Source: Lineus longissimus
Taxonomy: Eukaryota; Nemertea; Pilidiophora; Heteronemertea; Lineidae
Direction: 5' to 3'
Length of the DNA: 64,000 bases
Assembly (NCBI RefSeq): GCF_910592395.1
Contig: NC_088309.1
Span: 22,260,599-22,324,598, forward strand
Part shown: positions 1 through 9,957 of the stretch, one piece after another
Position numbering within the stretch: position 1 is the stretch's first letter
Layout of the letters: each line of letters opens with the position of its first letter
The notes under the pieces: model-generated
What the model was told of the DNA's origin: nothing
What the model saw: the letters and a program-made list of their open reading frames with translations, nothing else
The model's database searches: none
Made by a program: the position numbers and the translations under genes

Positions 1-59
1 TCATTGCCTGTGTGGTGGCACTTTGCCTCATACTCTTATTGATCTACCAATTCCACTAG
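1..59 (+). CDS. Possible last coding exon with C-terminal membrane helix (partial)
   Basis: Read in the third frame from base 3, the first 18 codons are almost all hydrophobic (IACVVALCLILLLIYQFH) and end in TAG at 57-59. This looks like the C-terminal transmembrane helix of a membrane or tail-anchored protein whose other exons lie left of the window. A poly(A) signal on the same strand follows at 490, which would give a 3' UTR of about 450 bases. The protein cannot be identified from so short a piece. A chance open frame is the main alternative. Confidence 0.3.
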   Translation, partial: IACVVALCLILLLIYQFH

Positions 60-489
60 TCATCGATATCAGATGCTGTGTAAGAACAGTTGTAGATCGA
101 TGAGTAAAACTCTTTCGGATGACAAAATATTTCGAGGTGTTACCTGTAGTAATTTTAACTGTAAAGTGCTACAAAGAACTCTCAATTCTCTTTGGTTTGA
201 TTGTGTTCTGAAGTCAAACTCTACTTTCTCTTGGTGCTGGAGTATTTAGAAAGTTTGTGTGCCTCAGTACTGAGAAAAAAATAGCAGTCACCTTTCTGAA
301 GCTCATATTGGTTTGGTGATATTCACGAAATATTATTTGTGTATGACCTTGATATACCTACTGTAATGTAACTCACCCTCTCGAGTTTGAATACTCCATG
401 GAAGTGTAAGCATCTTTATGAGTTACCAAAGTTACATGTTTGATCTTAATATACATGTATACTCCTGTAAATATGTAGTTGCTCTTGTA

Positions 490-495
490 AATAAA
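490..495 (+). terminator. Poly(A) signal AATAAA
   Basis: A canonical AATAAA lies in an AT-rich stretch downstream of the stop codon at 57-59. It fits the 3' end of the upstream + strand gene. The next gene, C11orf54, converges on it from the right. Confidence 0.45.
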
Positions 496-1083
496 TATAA
501 TATTTAAACTTCCTTAAAATATTGACTTGGTTGTTTTTGTCTTTTCTCTTCCGGAGAAGGGACAGCGATTATATTATGTTGTGGCTGATGTCACCAGACA
601 GTGATGAAGGCGTTTCTTGCTTTGCTCTAGCTTTCATGCAGAGCACAATATTATAGGCCCCGTCTTTGGACCATTCTAATTGTCCACAGTAGATGTCAGA
701 TTCATTCCAGCGAGGGTCTGTGTCCTGCCATGGCATTGACACAATCTGCATGAATGTTTGATGTCTTTCATTCCAAGTATGAGAGTGGAGAGCTGAATTT
801 CAGCCAGTTGTTCCGAGAGTACCTCTCTGATAACTAAGGCCATTGGGGGTGTAAAGAAAATGGGGTGTGGATGGCTGGAATTGGTTTGAGGGAAATTTTG
901 TGGAAGTCCGTGGTCCAGTAGAGTTTAACCTAATAGCATCACAGTTTTGTCCACTCAGACTGTATTATAACAGCTGTGGATTGAGGAGGTTTGAGAATGG
1001 TAATACCCCCCGATACACAGCATGTCATCACCAACGAAATTTTATGAAAAGAACTAAGACTTCTAAGTAAATTCTTTGCTTTG
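496..1083. other. Intergenic gap between converging genes
   Basis: No recognisable gene. A 60-codon open frame on the - strand (569-751) has somewhat coding-like composition but no splice partner or known family, so it is not called. Confidence 0.5.
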
Positions 1084-1089
1084 TTTATT
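1084..1089 (-). terminator. Candidate poly(A) signal of C11orf54
   Basis: TTTATT on the + strand reads AATAAA on the - strand, and a second overlapping copy sits at 1088-1093. It lies about 580 bases beyond the C11orf54 stop codon and would place the MITE at 1358-1542 inside the 3' UTR. Confidence 0.4.
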
Positions 1090-1357
1090 TATTTCAATAG
1101 TGTACATCTTTGACTTGTTTATTTCATCCAATAGCTCACATCAATGCCAGAATTCTCAATATTTTCTGTTTTTCACAATTGATGACAGAATAATACATGT
1201 ATGTTATTATATTTGTCACAATATAAATATAGCACCAATCACTGAGCCATTTCTTATTCTATTTCCAAGCACCAATCACTGAGCCATTTCTATTTCCAAG
1301 CAATCATCTGCAAACCATGCATTTAAATTGTACAGGTCTACACCACAAAACCATATA

Positions 1358-1542
1358 CAGTAGTACTTGTCTCTCAAGGACACCGTTTGGAACGACGAAT
1401 ACAGTCCTTTAGTAATGATAAAGAGGTGTCCTGATTACAGCAGTCAAGCTGTATAGAAACAACCAACTAAGGAACAAAATCACTGTCCCTAGTTTCGGGG
1501 GTGTCCTGCATAACAGCGGTGTCACTGAGGGAGTTTCCACTC
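1358..1542. mobile_element. MITE copy 1, Tc1/mariner-like, TA flanks
   Basis: An imperfect inverted-repeat element of about 185 bp. It starts CAGTAGTACTTGTCTCTC and ends in GGGAGTTTCCACTC, with TA on both sides. Internal words such as AGAGGTGTCCTGATTA match the better preserved copy at 45882-46059 (AGAGGTGTACTGATTA). The CAGT termini and TA target duplication are those of non-autonomous Tc1/mariner elements. There is no coding capacity. It lies in the predicted 3' UTR of C11orf54. Confidence 0.6.
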
Positions 1543-1670
1543 TAATTAACAACAAGAGAACCAAACATATGTAGCTAAGTTATCTTGCAGATGCCCAAAT
1601 GTCTGTTACTTGAATACACCAAAATTTAGCAAATCATTAATGGAATGGAAGTATGCTTTCAATATTATAA

Positions 1671-4600
1671 CTAGTCTCTTCCTACTTGATGTGTAACCGT
1701 TGGTCTGTCCATTCTGTACATATACTCTCCTACATTGAAATAGCCGAGGTACTCCACCTCATCGGGAGTGACATCATAATGATAATGTCCTCCAACGCCA
1801 TGGTCGCTAAAACAATGAAAGTGCTCAACACGCAGGTCCAAGTCCTGAAATTGACAATATACATGTCACTGTAAAATTGGTTGGATCAACGGACAAAGAA
1901 CTGAATGTAAACTCAGTGCTACAAGCCACTGTCAGAAAGAAACACTGTCTAATTTTAGGTAATTCGCTTCATTAGGCTTGGAAAAGAATGTTCAAACTTA
2001 GTTCTGTTCCGGAATTTAGTGTAAAACATTTCAGTAATATGAAAGGAGTTCACAAGCAAATTATTGAACATAACAGCAAAATATTTTTACTTTGATACCT
2101 AGGTCTCTGATGTCAAGGAATCTTTACAATTATCGCAAGCAACTTACAGGGTCATGAGAGGTCAGCTGTCCGACACAGACCAGAGGGGCTGGCATGTCGT
2201 AGAAGTTTAACCAGCTATTCACATCTTCCTCAGTCTTCAATGGAGCACATGAAAACTTCGGCTGAAAAATAAAAGACAGGAATGTTACATCATTGCTTAA
2301 AATACATATCAATGAAGTACAGTATGCAAGTGTTGATTAGCATTCAAAGGCAGGGCCTGTTGCCGGTGTGTGTGACCGACTAACCCATCCAAAACAGCTA
2401 GCAGAGGTACTTTGTAGTGAAAGTGGGTCTACTTCATTGGTTTTTCTGGTAGTACATAGATCCAACTGTTCTCTAGAAGTGCAAGAATCAAACCTTGCAG
2501 TTCAGGATGCAGAATTCTACATACCATGATATGTAATTTAGCCTTTCCAGTCTGAATAACGAATGCCCCTCCAATTCCAACCGCTTTCTCTCCATAGTGG
2601 TCTCCTAACGTCTCCCTCATACATGTGACAAAATTGGTTGGACCAGTTCTCTTCTTCGCTTTTACTTGTAAAACCTAGAAAAAAGATGTTTTATATACAT
2701 ACATAACATAACATCTACTACTGTGCACAATGATCAATCATTTTATCAGTGAAATTCTCTATTCCATTCTAGTATTCATTCTATCTCTCCACGGAATTCA
2801 TGCAAAAATGATAAAATCCATTCAAAAAACTGTTTTCATTCACAAATCTTGCAAATACATGTACACCATTCTAATAATATCAGGTCATGCAAAAATGTGT
2901 TTCCTTCATGTACCTTGCCAGGTTTACCTTCACTCCCAAACAGGTTGGCCATAAGCGCACAATCAGAGACATCTGCCTTTTCCAGAATACAGGAATTATC
3001 CTGAAATTAAGAGAATAAACTGAAAGAATTGATGAAGAGAACATGTATGGGTGATGACACTCAGAATTCTTATCTGAACTGATATTTGAATAGACTCATG
3101 CAACAAATGCAAATTGTTTACCATAGTAGTATGTACTGACATTGAGGTCTGAGATGAGGTTAGACTAGATGCTAATTTTGTTCCTGGTTGAAGAGATTGA
3201 GGTCTGGTTGCTGAACTGTTCAGTCAGATGACTTTGAGATATAATATATGTAGTATCATTGATAATAAATTCATCCTGGTACAGAATGCCCAAATACCCG
3301 TACCTCTGGATTGACTGAAGCAAGGTGGGTTTTGTTGACAACTTGAGATTTGTCTTCGCTTGCTTTGATATTAGCCATCATCTGAAAATGTGTAAAAGAA
3401 GAAAGTACAACTTTATAAATTTTATGCACACTTAGGATAAGTGATATCATCTAATTGCTTGTGCTTGTTTTAGTGTGTTTAAAATCAACCTGAATGGAAA
3501 CTGCAACTACTGCAATGGCATTACTGGAAATGGTATACAGAGACTCCTTCAAGTGATACTCGGAACAATCCCGGACACATTTGAGTACACAATAAAATGC
3601 TTCTCCTCCCTGGAAAATCTAATAGAGAGACTGGCCTTACCTCACAGTTCACTCCGACACTGCGATGAGGACCTGCCCCAGCACCAAGAAGGAAACCAGC
3701 TGGCAGCTCCATCTCAGAAGCTATCTTCTCCAAGTTGTAATACTGAAATGCATAGATTTCCAGAATCAACAAGACAGTTAAAATATTGAAATATCAAATG
3801 TGAGTGTATTGTTTCACAAACACTACTGTACTGTTGATACCAACTCCCATGTTTGTATCTCCTCAATATAACTTTTTATAAATTGTAAGCACTAAATGTC
3901 AGCTTTCAACAGGCTTAGTTTCCTCAGTTGGAACACTCACTGCTGTAAGCTGTTGACTGTTGTGGACTAGTGGTTTGGACCCTAATGGCTTCTCTTGCAG
4001 GCTAGCTGCTTGTTTATACTCACTTTGTCTTTCTGTACTGTAGGTATAAGGTATGGAACACCCCCAATATCAGCCAAGCATGGAGAACCACACAAGCCTG
4101 TTGAAAAACACAACTTGAGACTCTGGCACTCACAGCCAAAACTTCGAAACATTCTATGTACAACAAAAGTATTACTAAGGGCTTTAAAGATCTGTTGTGT
4201 CATAAAGGAAATATTAGAGGATAAGAGATTACATTTTTTTAATCCAACAGCAGCAGGGTAAGTATAATACTCCATACTGACCACAATGAAACATTCAATT
4301 GATCTATCCTTGCTGACAATGATAAAAAACACTAAGCACTTTCTTACCTGGAGCAGCCAACATGAAAGGCTTTTGAGTCAGGTCAGGGCAGTCAACAACA
4401 GACACTTCAACATCAAAAAAATTCTTCTTCAAACCATCATTCAAAACTGAAAATCAGACCATATCAGGAAGAATGTTGTATTCTCGCAGAGTGCACCTGA
4501 ATTCATCAAGTTCATTCGATACTGTCGTGCCAACCATCACCAGTCCAAGGGCTCACTCAGTTCATCTTGACACACAAGGCTGTGAGATCACAAACTCTTA

Positions 4601-4937
4601 AAGTCCTGTTGTTAGGTTGGGTGGACATATTGGGATAAGATGATGTCATCACAAGGAATAATTGCCATATCATTCGTGGATGCACTTCCGAAGAATGTAA
4701 TATGTATAAGAAGATGCCCCAAGTGCAGTAAAAACAATGGACATGCTCAATGCAGGCCTACTTTATTGACACACCCTGTATGTTATGATCTTGGGTCTCC
4801 TTCCAAAGTCAGCATTTGTGCGATGAATAAGAAATGACAACCCGCAATCCAAGTATCTTTATAATCTAAATACCTTGAGCAACCTCCTCTAGTGTAGGAT
4901 TGTGCAAAGAAACCTTTTGAATAGGATAATTTGACAT
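1671..4937 (-). CDS. C11orf54: C11orf54-type ester hydrolase (PTD012 family)
   Basis: Nine exons, read leftwards: 4937-4874, 4446-4348, 4097-4024, 3742-3641, 3381-3304, 3000-2914, 2674-2525, 2261-2148, 1844-1671. All junctions are GT-AG and all phases close, giving 313 residues against 315 in human. Matching blocks are IGGVPYLIPTVQKDKV, LPAGFLLGAGAGP, RTGPTNFVTCMRETL, WLNFYDMPAPLVCV and, near the C terminus, VGGHYHYDVTPDEVEYLGY. The two HxH-type histidines in that last block belong to the zinc site known from the human protein, which has esterase activity; its physiological substrate is unsettled. The C terminus HQVGRD is nearly that of human. The start is the ATG before SNYPIQKV, directly upstream of the conserved N-terminal helix. 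It is divergent from the RNase Z gene. Confidence 0.93.
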
Positions 4938-5611
4938 ATTTGTTGTGAAAATGTTGAGCAAATTTCCTGAACGACAGTAGCGACGTCTAGCGGTGACCTT
5001 GACTCTTAAAAATGGCTGCGATCGATGAAAACATTCATATTTTCTTGGTTTTTTTAAATATTGCACAACTTGGGCTTATCATTACTGAACTAATTATACG
5101 AACCTATAAAGTTATACAGTGAGCAATTGGCTTAGTGCAGGAGAGGGGTCGTCTTTGTGAGTATGGGGCCATTTTCTCCAATCGAAATTTGATATAATTC
5201 ATTTTGTACAGCAGTCAGCATATTCCTCTATACAGGGTGCCCCAAAAAGGCCTGGTTTTGAATGTTTTTTCTGGCCACTTTGCGTTGCTGACAATGAATG
5301 ATAATGATAGGGCCAGGCGGATAGGTGAAGGTTACGTTCAACAAACAAGAATTGGTTTAGACTTTGGCAGATGAAATTGTGTGAAAAGTCTCTTTGACGT
5401 CTTAAGTCAGTTAAGACAGTACAAGTAAGTGGTTGGTGATGAGGTCTATGATGACAATATGATTAAATTGAGTGAGCGAGTAAGACGATGAGGGACCCAA
5501 GGTCAGGTGAAAAAAGAATCTCCAACCACAGGCAATATGTTTATTGTTTTCATCTTGAGTCACTTCTTGCAGGTATTGAACAGGCAAAGCACTTTTGGAT
5601 CTTGCAGCAAG
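4938..5611. promoter_or_regulatory. Divergent promoter region between C11orf54 and RNase Z
   Basis: The start codons of the two genes are 674 bases apart and point away from each other. A YY1-like element AAAATGGCTGCG lies at 5009-5020; motifs of this kind are typical of TATA-less bidirectional promoters. Two candidate acceptors (TTGCAG ending at 5572 and 5607) precede the RNase Z ATG, so its 5' UTR is probably spliced. A remnant reading TACAGGGTGCCCC occurs near 5232. No TATA box was seen. Confidence 0.45.
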
Positions 5612-7659
5612 ATGCAAAGACAATACTCAGTATTTCTAAAGCGATTATTAACGTTGAGGAAGTTATCTCTGAAGTCACGAGGGGTGCATTTTGCTTACAA
5701 CAGTGAGAATAAATTCGACTCTAATACTAACAGACGCTATACTGGCAATCCGCACCACATATTATCACTGAATGCAAAGAAGGAAATGATGGCAAAGTAC
5801 ATGAAGATAGGAGATTATGAGATTCATCCATGGTCTATATCGGGCATCGAGTCCTCTACGGTGGTAAAGCTGACAACGCAAGGGCAAGGTGATTTCAGGA
5901 TTGCTTTCGATATGGGCTACTGTGGACGAGAGATGGTACGAGCGCAGTATGTCTTCATCAGGTATGCCACTTAAATTTTATTTTCAGTATTTTTACTATT
6001 TTCTGGTTATGCCTATGGTCTTGGTGATAATTATACGAAGTTGTGGAAAAAGCCAATCCAATGAATCCTTCCCACAGGCAACTGGAGTTTCCCATGACAT
6101 AGGGCATTTCAAAATGGCCATTCAGAATATTTTCGCAAACTATCTACTGAAAAGGACTGGCCACTATTTGAAGTAGCAATGAATATCGGATTTGTTTTAT
6201 AGCTGCTCCTTGCAGTGTGTGTAGTCCTGGACGAAATGTACATTAATCTTGAATCATATTTTCAGCCATGGTCACATGGACCATATCAGCAGTGTGTGTC
6301 ACCATGCAGCCAAGAGGTCATTGTATTCTATGAAACCTGCTACGTACTACGTCCCGCCTCACTTGGTTGAACCTCTCAAGACTATTGCTCAGCAGTTCAG
6401 TAAGATGCACTGGGATGACCGTCCCATCACTCATGCCCCTGTTTTACAAAATCTGGATGTACAGCCAATATCTCCTGGAGAGTCTGTTCAGGTACATGCC
6501 TAATGAGGATTACTCAGTGGGTCATTAAATTCTAAAGCATTATCGCTTTTAATGAGACAGAGTCAGTAGATAGCATATAAAATCATTTGAAATACAGTTT
6601 ACCTGTTACAACATGTATGACCTGTGAACATCCAATGTTTCGTTACTCAGACTTTCTCATCCCTGTCAGTTCAGTGCAGGCTCAAACTGCCAGTGAATGA
6701 TTCAATTTTACAATTCGCAAAGTGTGATTGAGGGGCCTTGTGTAATTCTATGAACTGAGACCTGTCCACCGCTGTTATTATTTTCTCTAATTGCAGCTTC
6801 CAAGAAATAGGGTTGTGAAACCTTTTCCAACATGCCATCGAGTGACAAGCCAGGGTTATATCATTTATCATCATGAGAAAAAGCTCAAACCTGCCTATCA
6901 AGGTTTACCATCTGAAGAGATTCAACAACTGATAAAAAGTGGAGTCGATGTGAAGGAAGTTACTGTAATTCCAGAAATAGCGTATACAGGTATGTGGCAA
7001 GTAAAGGAGGTGTCTCAAGTTGATAATCGTCCAGCACTAATCATTATCACAGAGTTCCTGCAAAGAGCTTGCTTCTTGCATGTGTGATGATATTGATAGT
7101 TGGAATCGCATACCAAACTGTATCATCATTCACAGTTTTCCCCGTACTTCCTTTCTTTGGTGACAACTTCAGTTATGATATGTTGTCACTCCAGCCTTCT
7201 GTAGACTCTCACATTCGCCCCGACATTCTCACTGATGCTTTTTTTCTTCAGGTGTCATAAGTTTTTTACCCTTCGGTCGATTCTCATATTTGCCCTGTCA
7301 TTTCTAACATTTGCTTTTTTTCTTCAGGTGACACAAGTTTTGAAATTTTTGAATCGCCTCCAACTCCTGACCTATTTCTTGTCAAGCTACTGATGACAGA
7401 ATCGACTTACGTCTGTGATGATGTGGATAGCAAAGGCCAGACTAGTCAGGAGAAAGCAAGAGAGCGGGGGCACATGCACATGAACGACTTCATACAAAAC
7501 AAACAACTCTTCAAGAATGTTTCCGATATTATACTTATGCACTTCTCTGATAAATATTCCCTCAACTATATACGAGAGAGAGCAAAACTTTTACCGCCCT
7601 GTTTGATTAACAAAGTCCACTTAGCACTTATTGCTGCGGAGACTACTAGACAGAGTTAG
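5612..7659 (+). CDS. Short tRNase Z, plant TRZ1/TRZ2-like
   Basis: Exons 5612-5961, 6266-6491, 6797-6989 and 7328-7659; all GT-AG, phases close, 366 residues. It is a metallo-beta-lactamase endonuclease expected to cut the 3' trailer from precursor tRNA. Residues 117-123 are SHGHMDH, the metal-binding HxHxDH motif. Further motifs are VTSQGYIIYH, IAYTGDTS, the LLMTESTYV strand, ERGHMHMNDF and a late MHFSDKY. These resemble Arabidopsis TRZ1/TRZ2 more than animal ELAC1, whose motif is THLHGDH, or the long ELAC2. The first 35 residues are rich in Arg, Lys, Leu and Ser with almost no acidic residues (MQRQYSVFLKRLLTLRK), which suggests a mitochondrial targeting peptide. This ATG was chosen because it follows an acceptor and begins that peptide. 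A nuclear form from a downstream Met is possible. Confidence 0.85.
7201..7337 (+). repeat. 76-bp tandem duplication of a splice acceptor
   Basis: Two diverged copies with an offset of 76 bases: one begins GTAGACTCTCACATT at 7201, the other GTCGATTCTCATATT at 7276. Each ends in a T-rich tract, TTCTTCAG, then GTGTCATAAG or GTGACACAAG. Only the second acceptor (AG at 7326-7327) continues the RNase Z reading frame. The first (AG at 7250-7251) would run into a stop within about 20 codons. Confidence 0.7.
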
Positions 7660-8296
7660 TGTTTCATTTGGGATGGTTTTCTTACTTGGGGAAAACCTGG
7701 AACTTTTACTGCCGTGCTAACATTAGAAATCATCTGGTCCAACTTTTGAAGCTATGAAATATTTGGGGATGTGAACATGTACTGCATTTAATGTATTTCT
7801 TGGTGTTATCTGGGGACTGCAAATTTAAAAGGCACATGAACAGGACAAAGTAAACTCCTTCCAATGAAAAGGGTAGATATGTAATGCAAAGCTCTCTAAC
7901 TACATTTTAGTAGTTGTCTTGACAATCCATTGCCTACTTGCCTACTGCTTTTCATGGGCTGTCTTGTGGTTTACTATTGCCATTGATACAGCCAAGCTTT
8001 TCAATATGATTGTGACTGATAATTGTCACAAACAAGGACAAGACCATGAAGCTCTCCTATCTCGGTATCTGTGCTGCATGCACAACATCAATCAGGATGG
8101 AATCACTCGGTGTGACTGTCCTTCAAAAACAATATGGCTGGATAACTGGTATAGGGATTGAAGTACATTGTATTGTAGCTAATTAGTGCCTTCCTGATCA
8201 AATCAAACTTGTTTGTAGAATAATTTATACGTAAGAATTCTTACATGTACTTGTTTTATTTATAATTGTTATGTATTAAATAAGACAGATATTTAG

Positions 8297-8302
8297 AATA
8301 AA
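8297..8302 (+). terminator. Poly(A) signal of RNase Z
   Basis: AATAAA about 640 bases after the RNase Z stop codon, in AT-rich sequence. No other canonical signal follows before the converging TPC1 3' end. Confidence 0.55.
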
Positions 8303-9230
8303 AGAGTAGTTGTCTTGTTCTTTTATACCATTGTAACATTCGAATATTTCTCTGAACTCCATAAGGAGCATAAAGTTTTAAAAGTTTGGGTTTGCATGTA
8401 TAGTCCAATATCAACCGTGGTAGAGGTGTCATCTGACTTCACACTCAACCCTGGTGTATCCTTAAAGTAGAACTCAGATGAGGTGTTCATTCAGCGACAG
8501 GAGTATTTCTGACTGTACCCATTCATAAACCTGGGTGGAGTAACCAAAGTTCGAAAAAAGACCTGCCTAAAGTCTCATGCCGACTGCGTGGTTTGAACCA
8601 GGTACTTCCTGACCCCTAACTAAGTCCAACCACAGCAGTCCCTTTGAACATGGAGGTACATGTAGCATCGAGATTTGCAATAGTGAATAAGCAGCCAGCT
8701 TCAACTTGGTAGCTTAACTGCACGACATGTATTTCCTGTCTGTTATCTCTTATCTGAAGGAGAAACCATACAACCATACAGTCCACCACTGTAGAGGATA
8801 TGGGGATGGTCCATGTATCGTGATCCTTTTTTCTATTCTATTCATACTATTCCTGAAGCATTCTGGCCCCAAGCCTCAGACACTGCTATGGTCTATTAAA
8901 GTAAGGAAAGGAGAGGCAAAATACTTGAGCCTGGATCAGTCTGCTGTGGAGATTCGAATGCTTAGACGATCCTTCCTCTGTTGGAGTCCTGCTATAACTG
9001 TGCCAGTAGAATATTGATAAGAAGTAAAGAGGTTGTCTGTGGTGCTAGTTACAAGGATGCTTTTCTCCCTCCGAGTTGAGGACATTTGAAAATATGTACG
9101 GTTCGAGAACGGGTTACTCACTTTCGGAAAAAATAATCACAAATATATTTCAGTCCCATTATGGCAATTCTGTAAAGCACTTTGCAACAAGAATAACAAA
9201 GATAAGCATTTGATCACTGATACCAGCATT
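8303..9230. other. Intergenic, no gene recognised
   Basis: Sequence between the converging 3' ends of RNase Z and TPC1. A 96-codon open frame at 8727-9017 has no recognisable motif and no splice support. Confidence 0.5.
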
Positions 9231-9325
9231 TTTATTGTACCTGTACAATTTCAATCTCACTTTAAATATAAAAGACATTGGAACACATTTAATAAAAGGG
9301 AAGCCATTTACACAATTGTTTTATT
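9231..9325 (-). terminator. Candidate poly(A) signals of TPC1
   Basis: TTTATT at 9231-9236 and 9320-9325 reads AATAAA on the - strand. They lie 630-730 bases past the TPC1 stop codon, in AT-rich sequence that fits a 3' UTR. Confidence 0.45.
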
Positions 9326-9957
9326 TAGGATTTCATTTTAACATTTTAAAAATTCCAAATTCAAGTAACACATCATTGATATGTGAATCAATTCTCAAAT
9401 AATTTAAATGAAAAAGTTAATTGAAATAGAACTGAGATAGAGACACCTTCGATTTATTTTTTGGACAAATAATTCAACATCTGTATTACTGACCTGATCA
9501 ATATTGTAAAATAGTGTTTAAAGGCCTGAATAACTAAGAAAAGCTGCAGTAACTGTCAATGACAAGATTAATAAAATGAACTATTCAAATATGAACTCAT
9601 ACAAGTGTTTTGGTACATCTTTAAAGCTCAATACCAATAAGACAGACAAATTAAATTACAATAGAGAAGACCACTACTTTTCAAAATGCAAGGATACATA
9701 GTTATAATAGGTAGTTATAAGGAAAGGATGAAGTAAAGCTTTCCATCTAATTCAAAAACAGCACATTCATGAGAGTATTTTTACAGGAAAGTAGGAACTC
9801 TCTGGGACAGCCGACACCTAAAATACACTGACTATCTAGAGTACATCTCAAAAACTCCAAATCTGTGAGCATAATGCATGAATTTCACTGCATTTCTAGC
9901 CAAATCGCCTAGGATAAACAAATTTGACGGAATGTTTGAGCTTGAACAAGCCATGTT

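Noticed and set aside
569..751. 60-codon - strand open frame between the first two genes
   Set aside because: Composition is mildly coding-like, but there is no known motif, no clear acceptor and it lies in a presumed inter-3' region.
5013..5120. Short + strand frame starting ATGGCTGCG as a first RNase Z exon
   Set aside because: Joining its best donor (CA|GTGAGC at 5118) to either candidate acceptor does not keep the RNase Z frame. It is more likely promoter sequence with a YY1-like motif.
8727..9017. 96-codon + strand open frame
   Set aside because: No motif, no splice signals in frame, and it lies between converging 3' ends.
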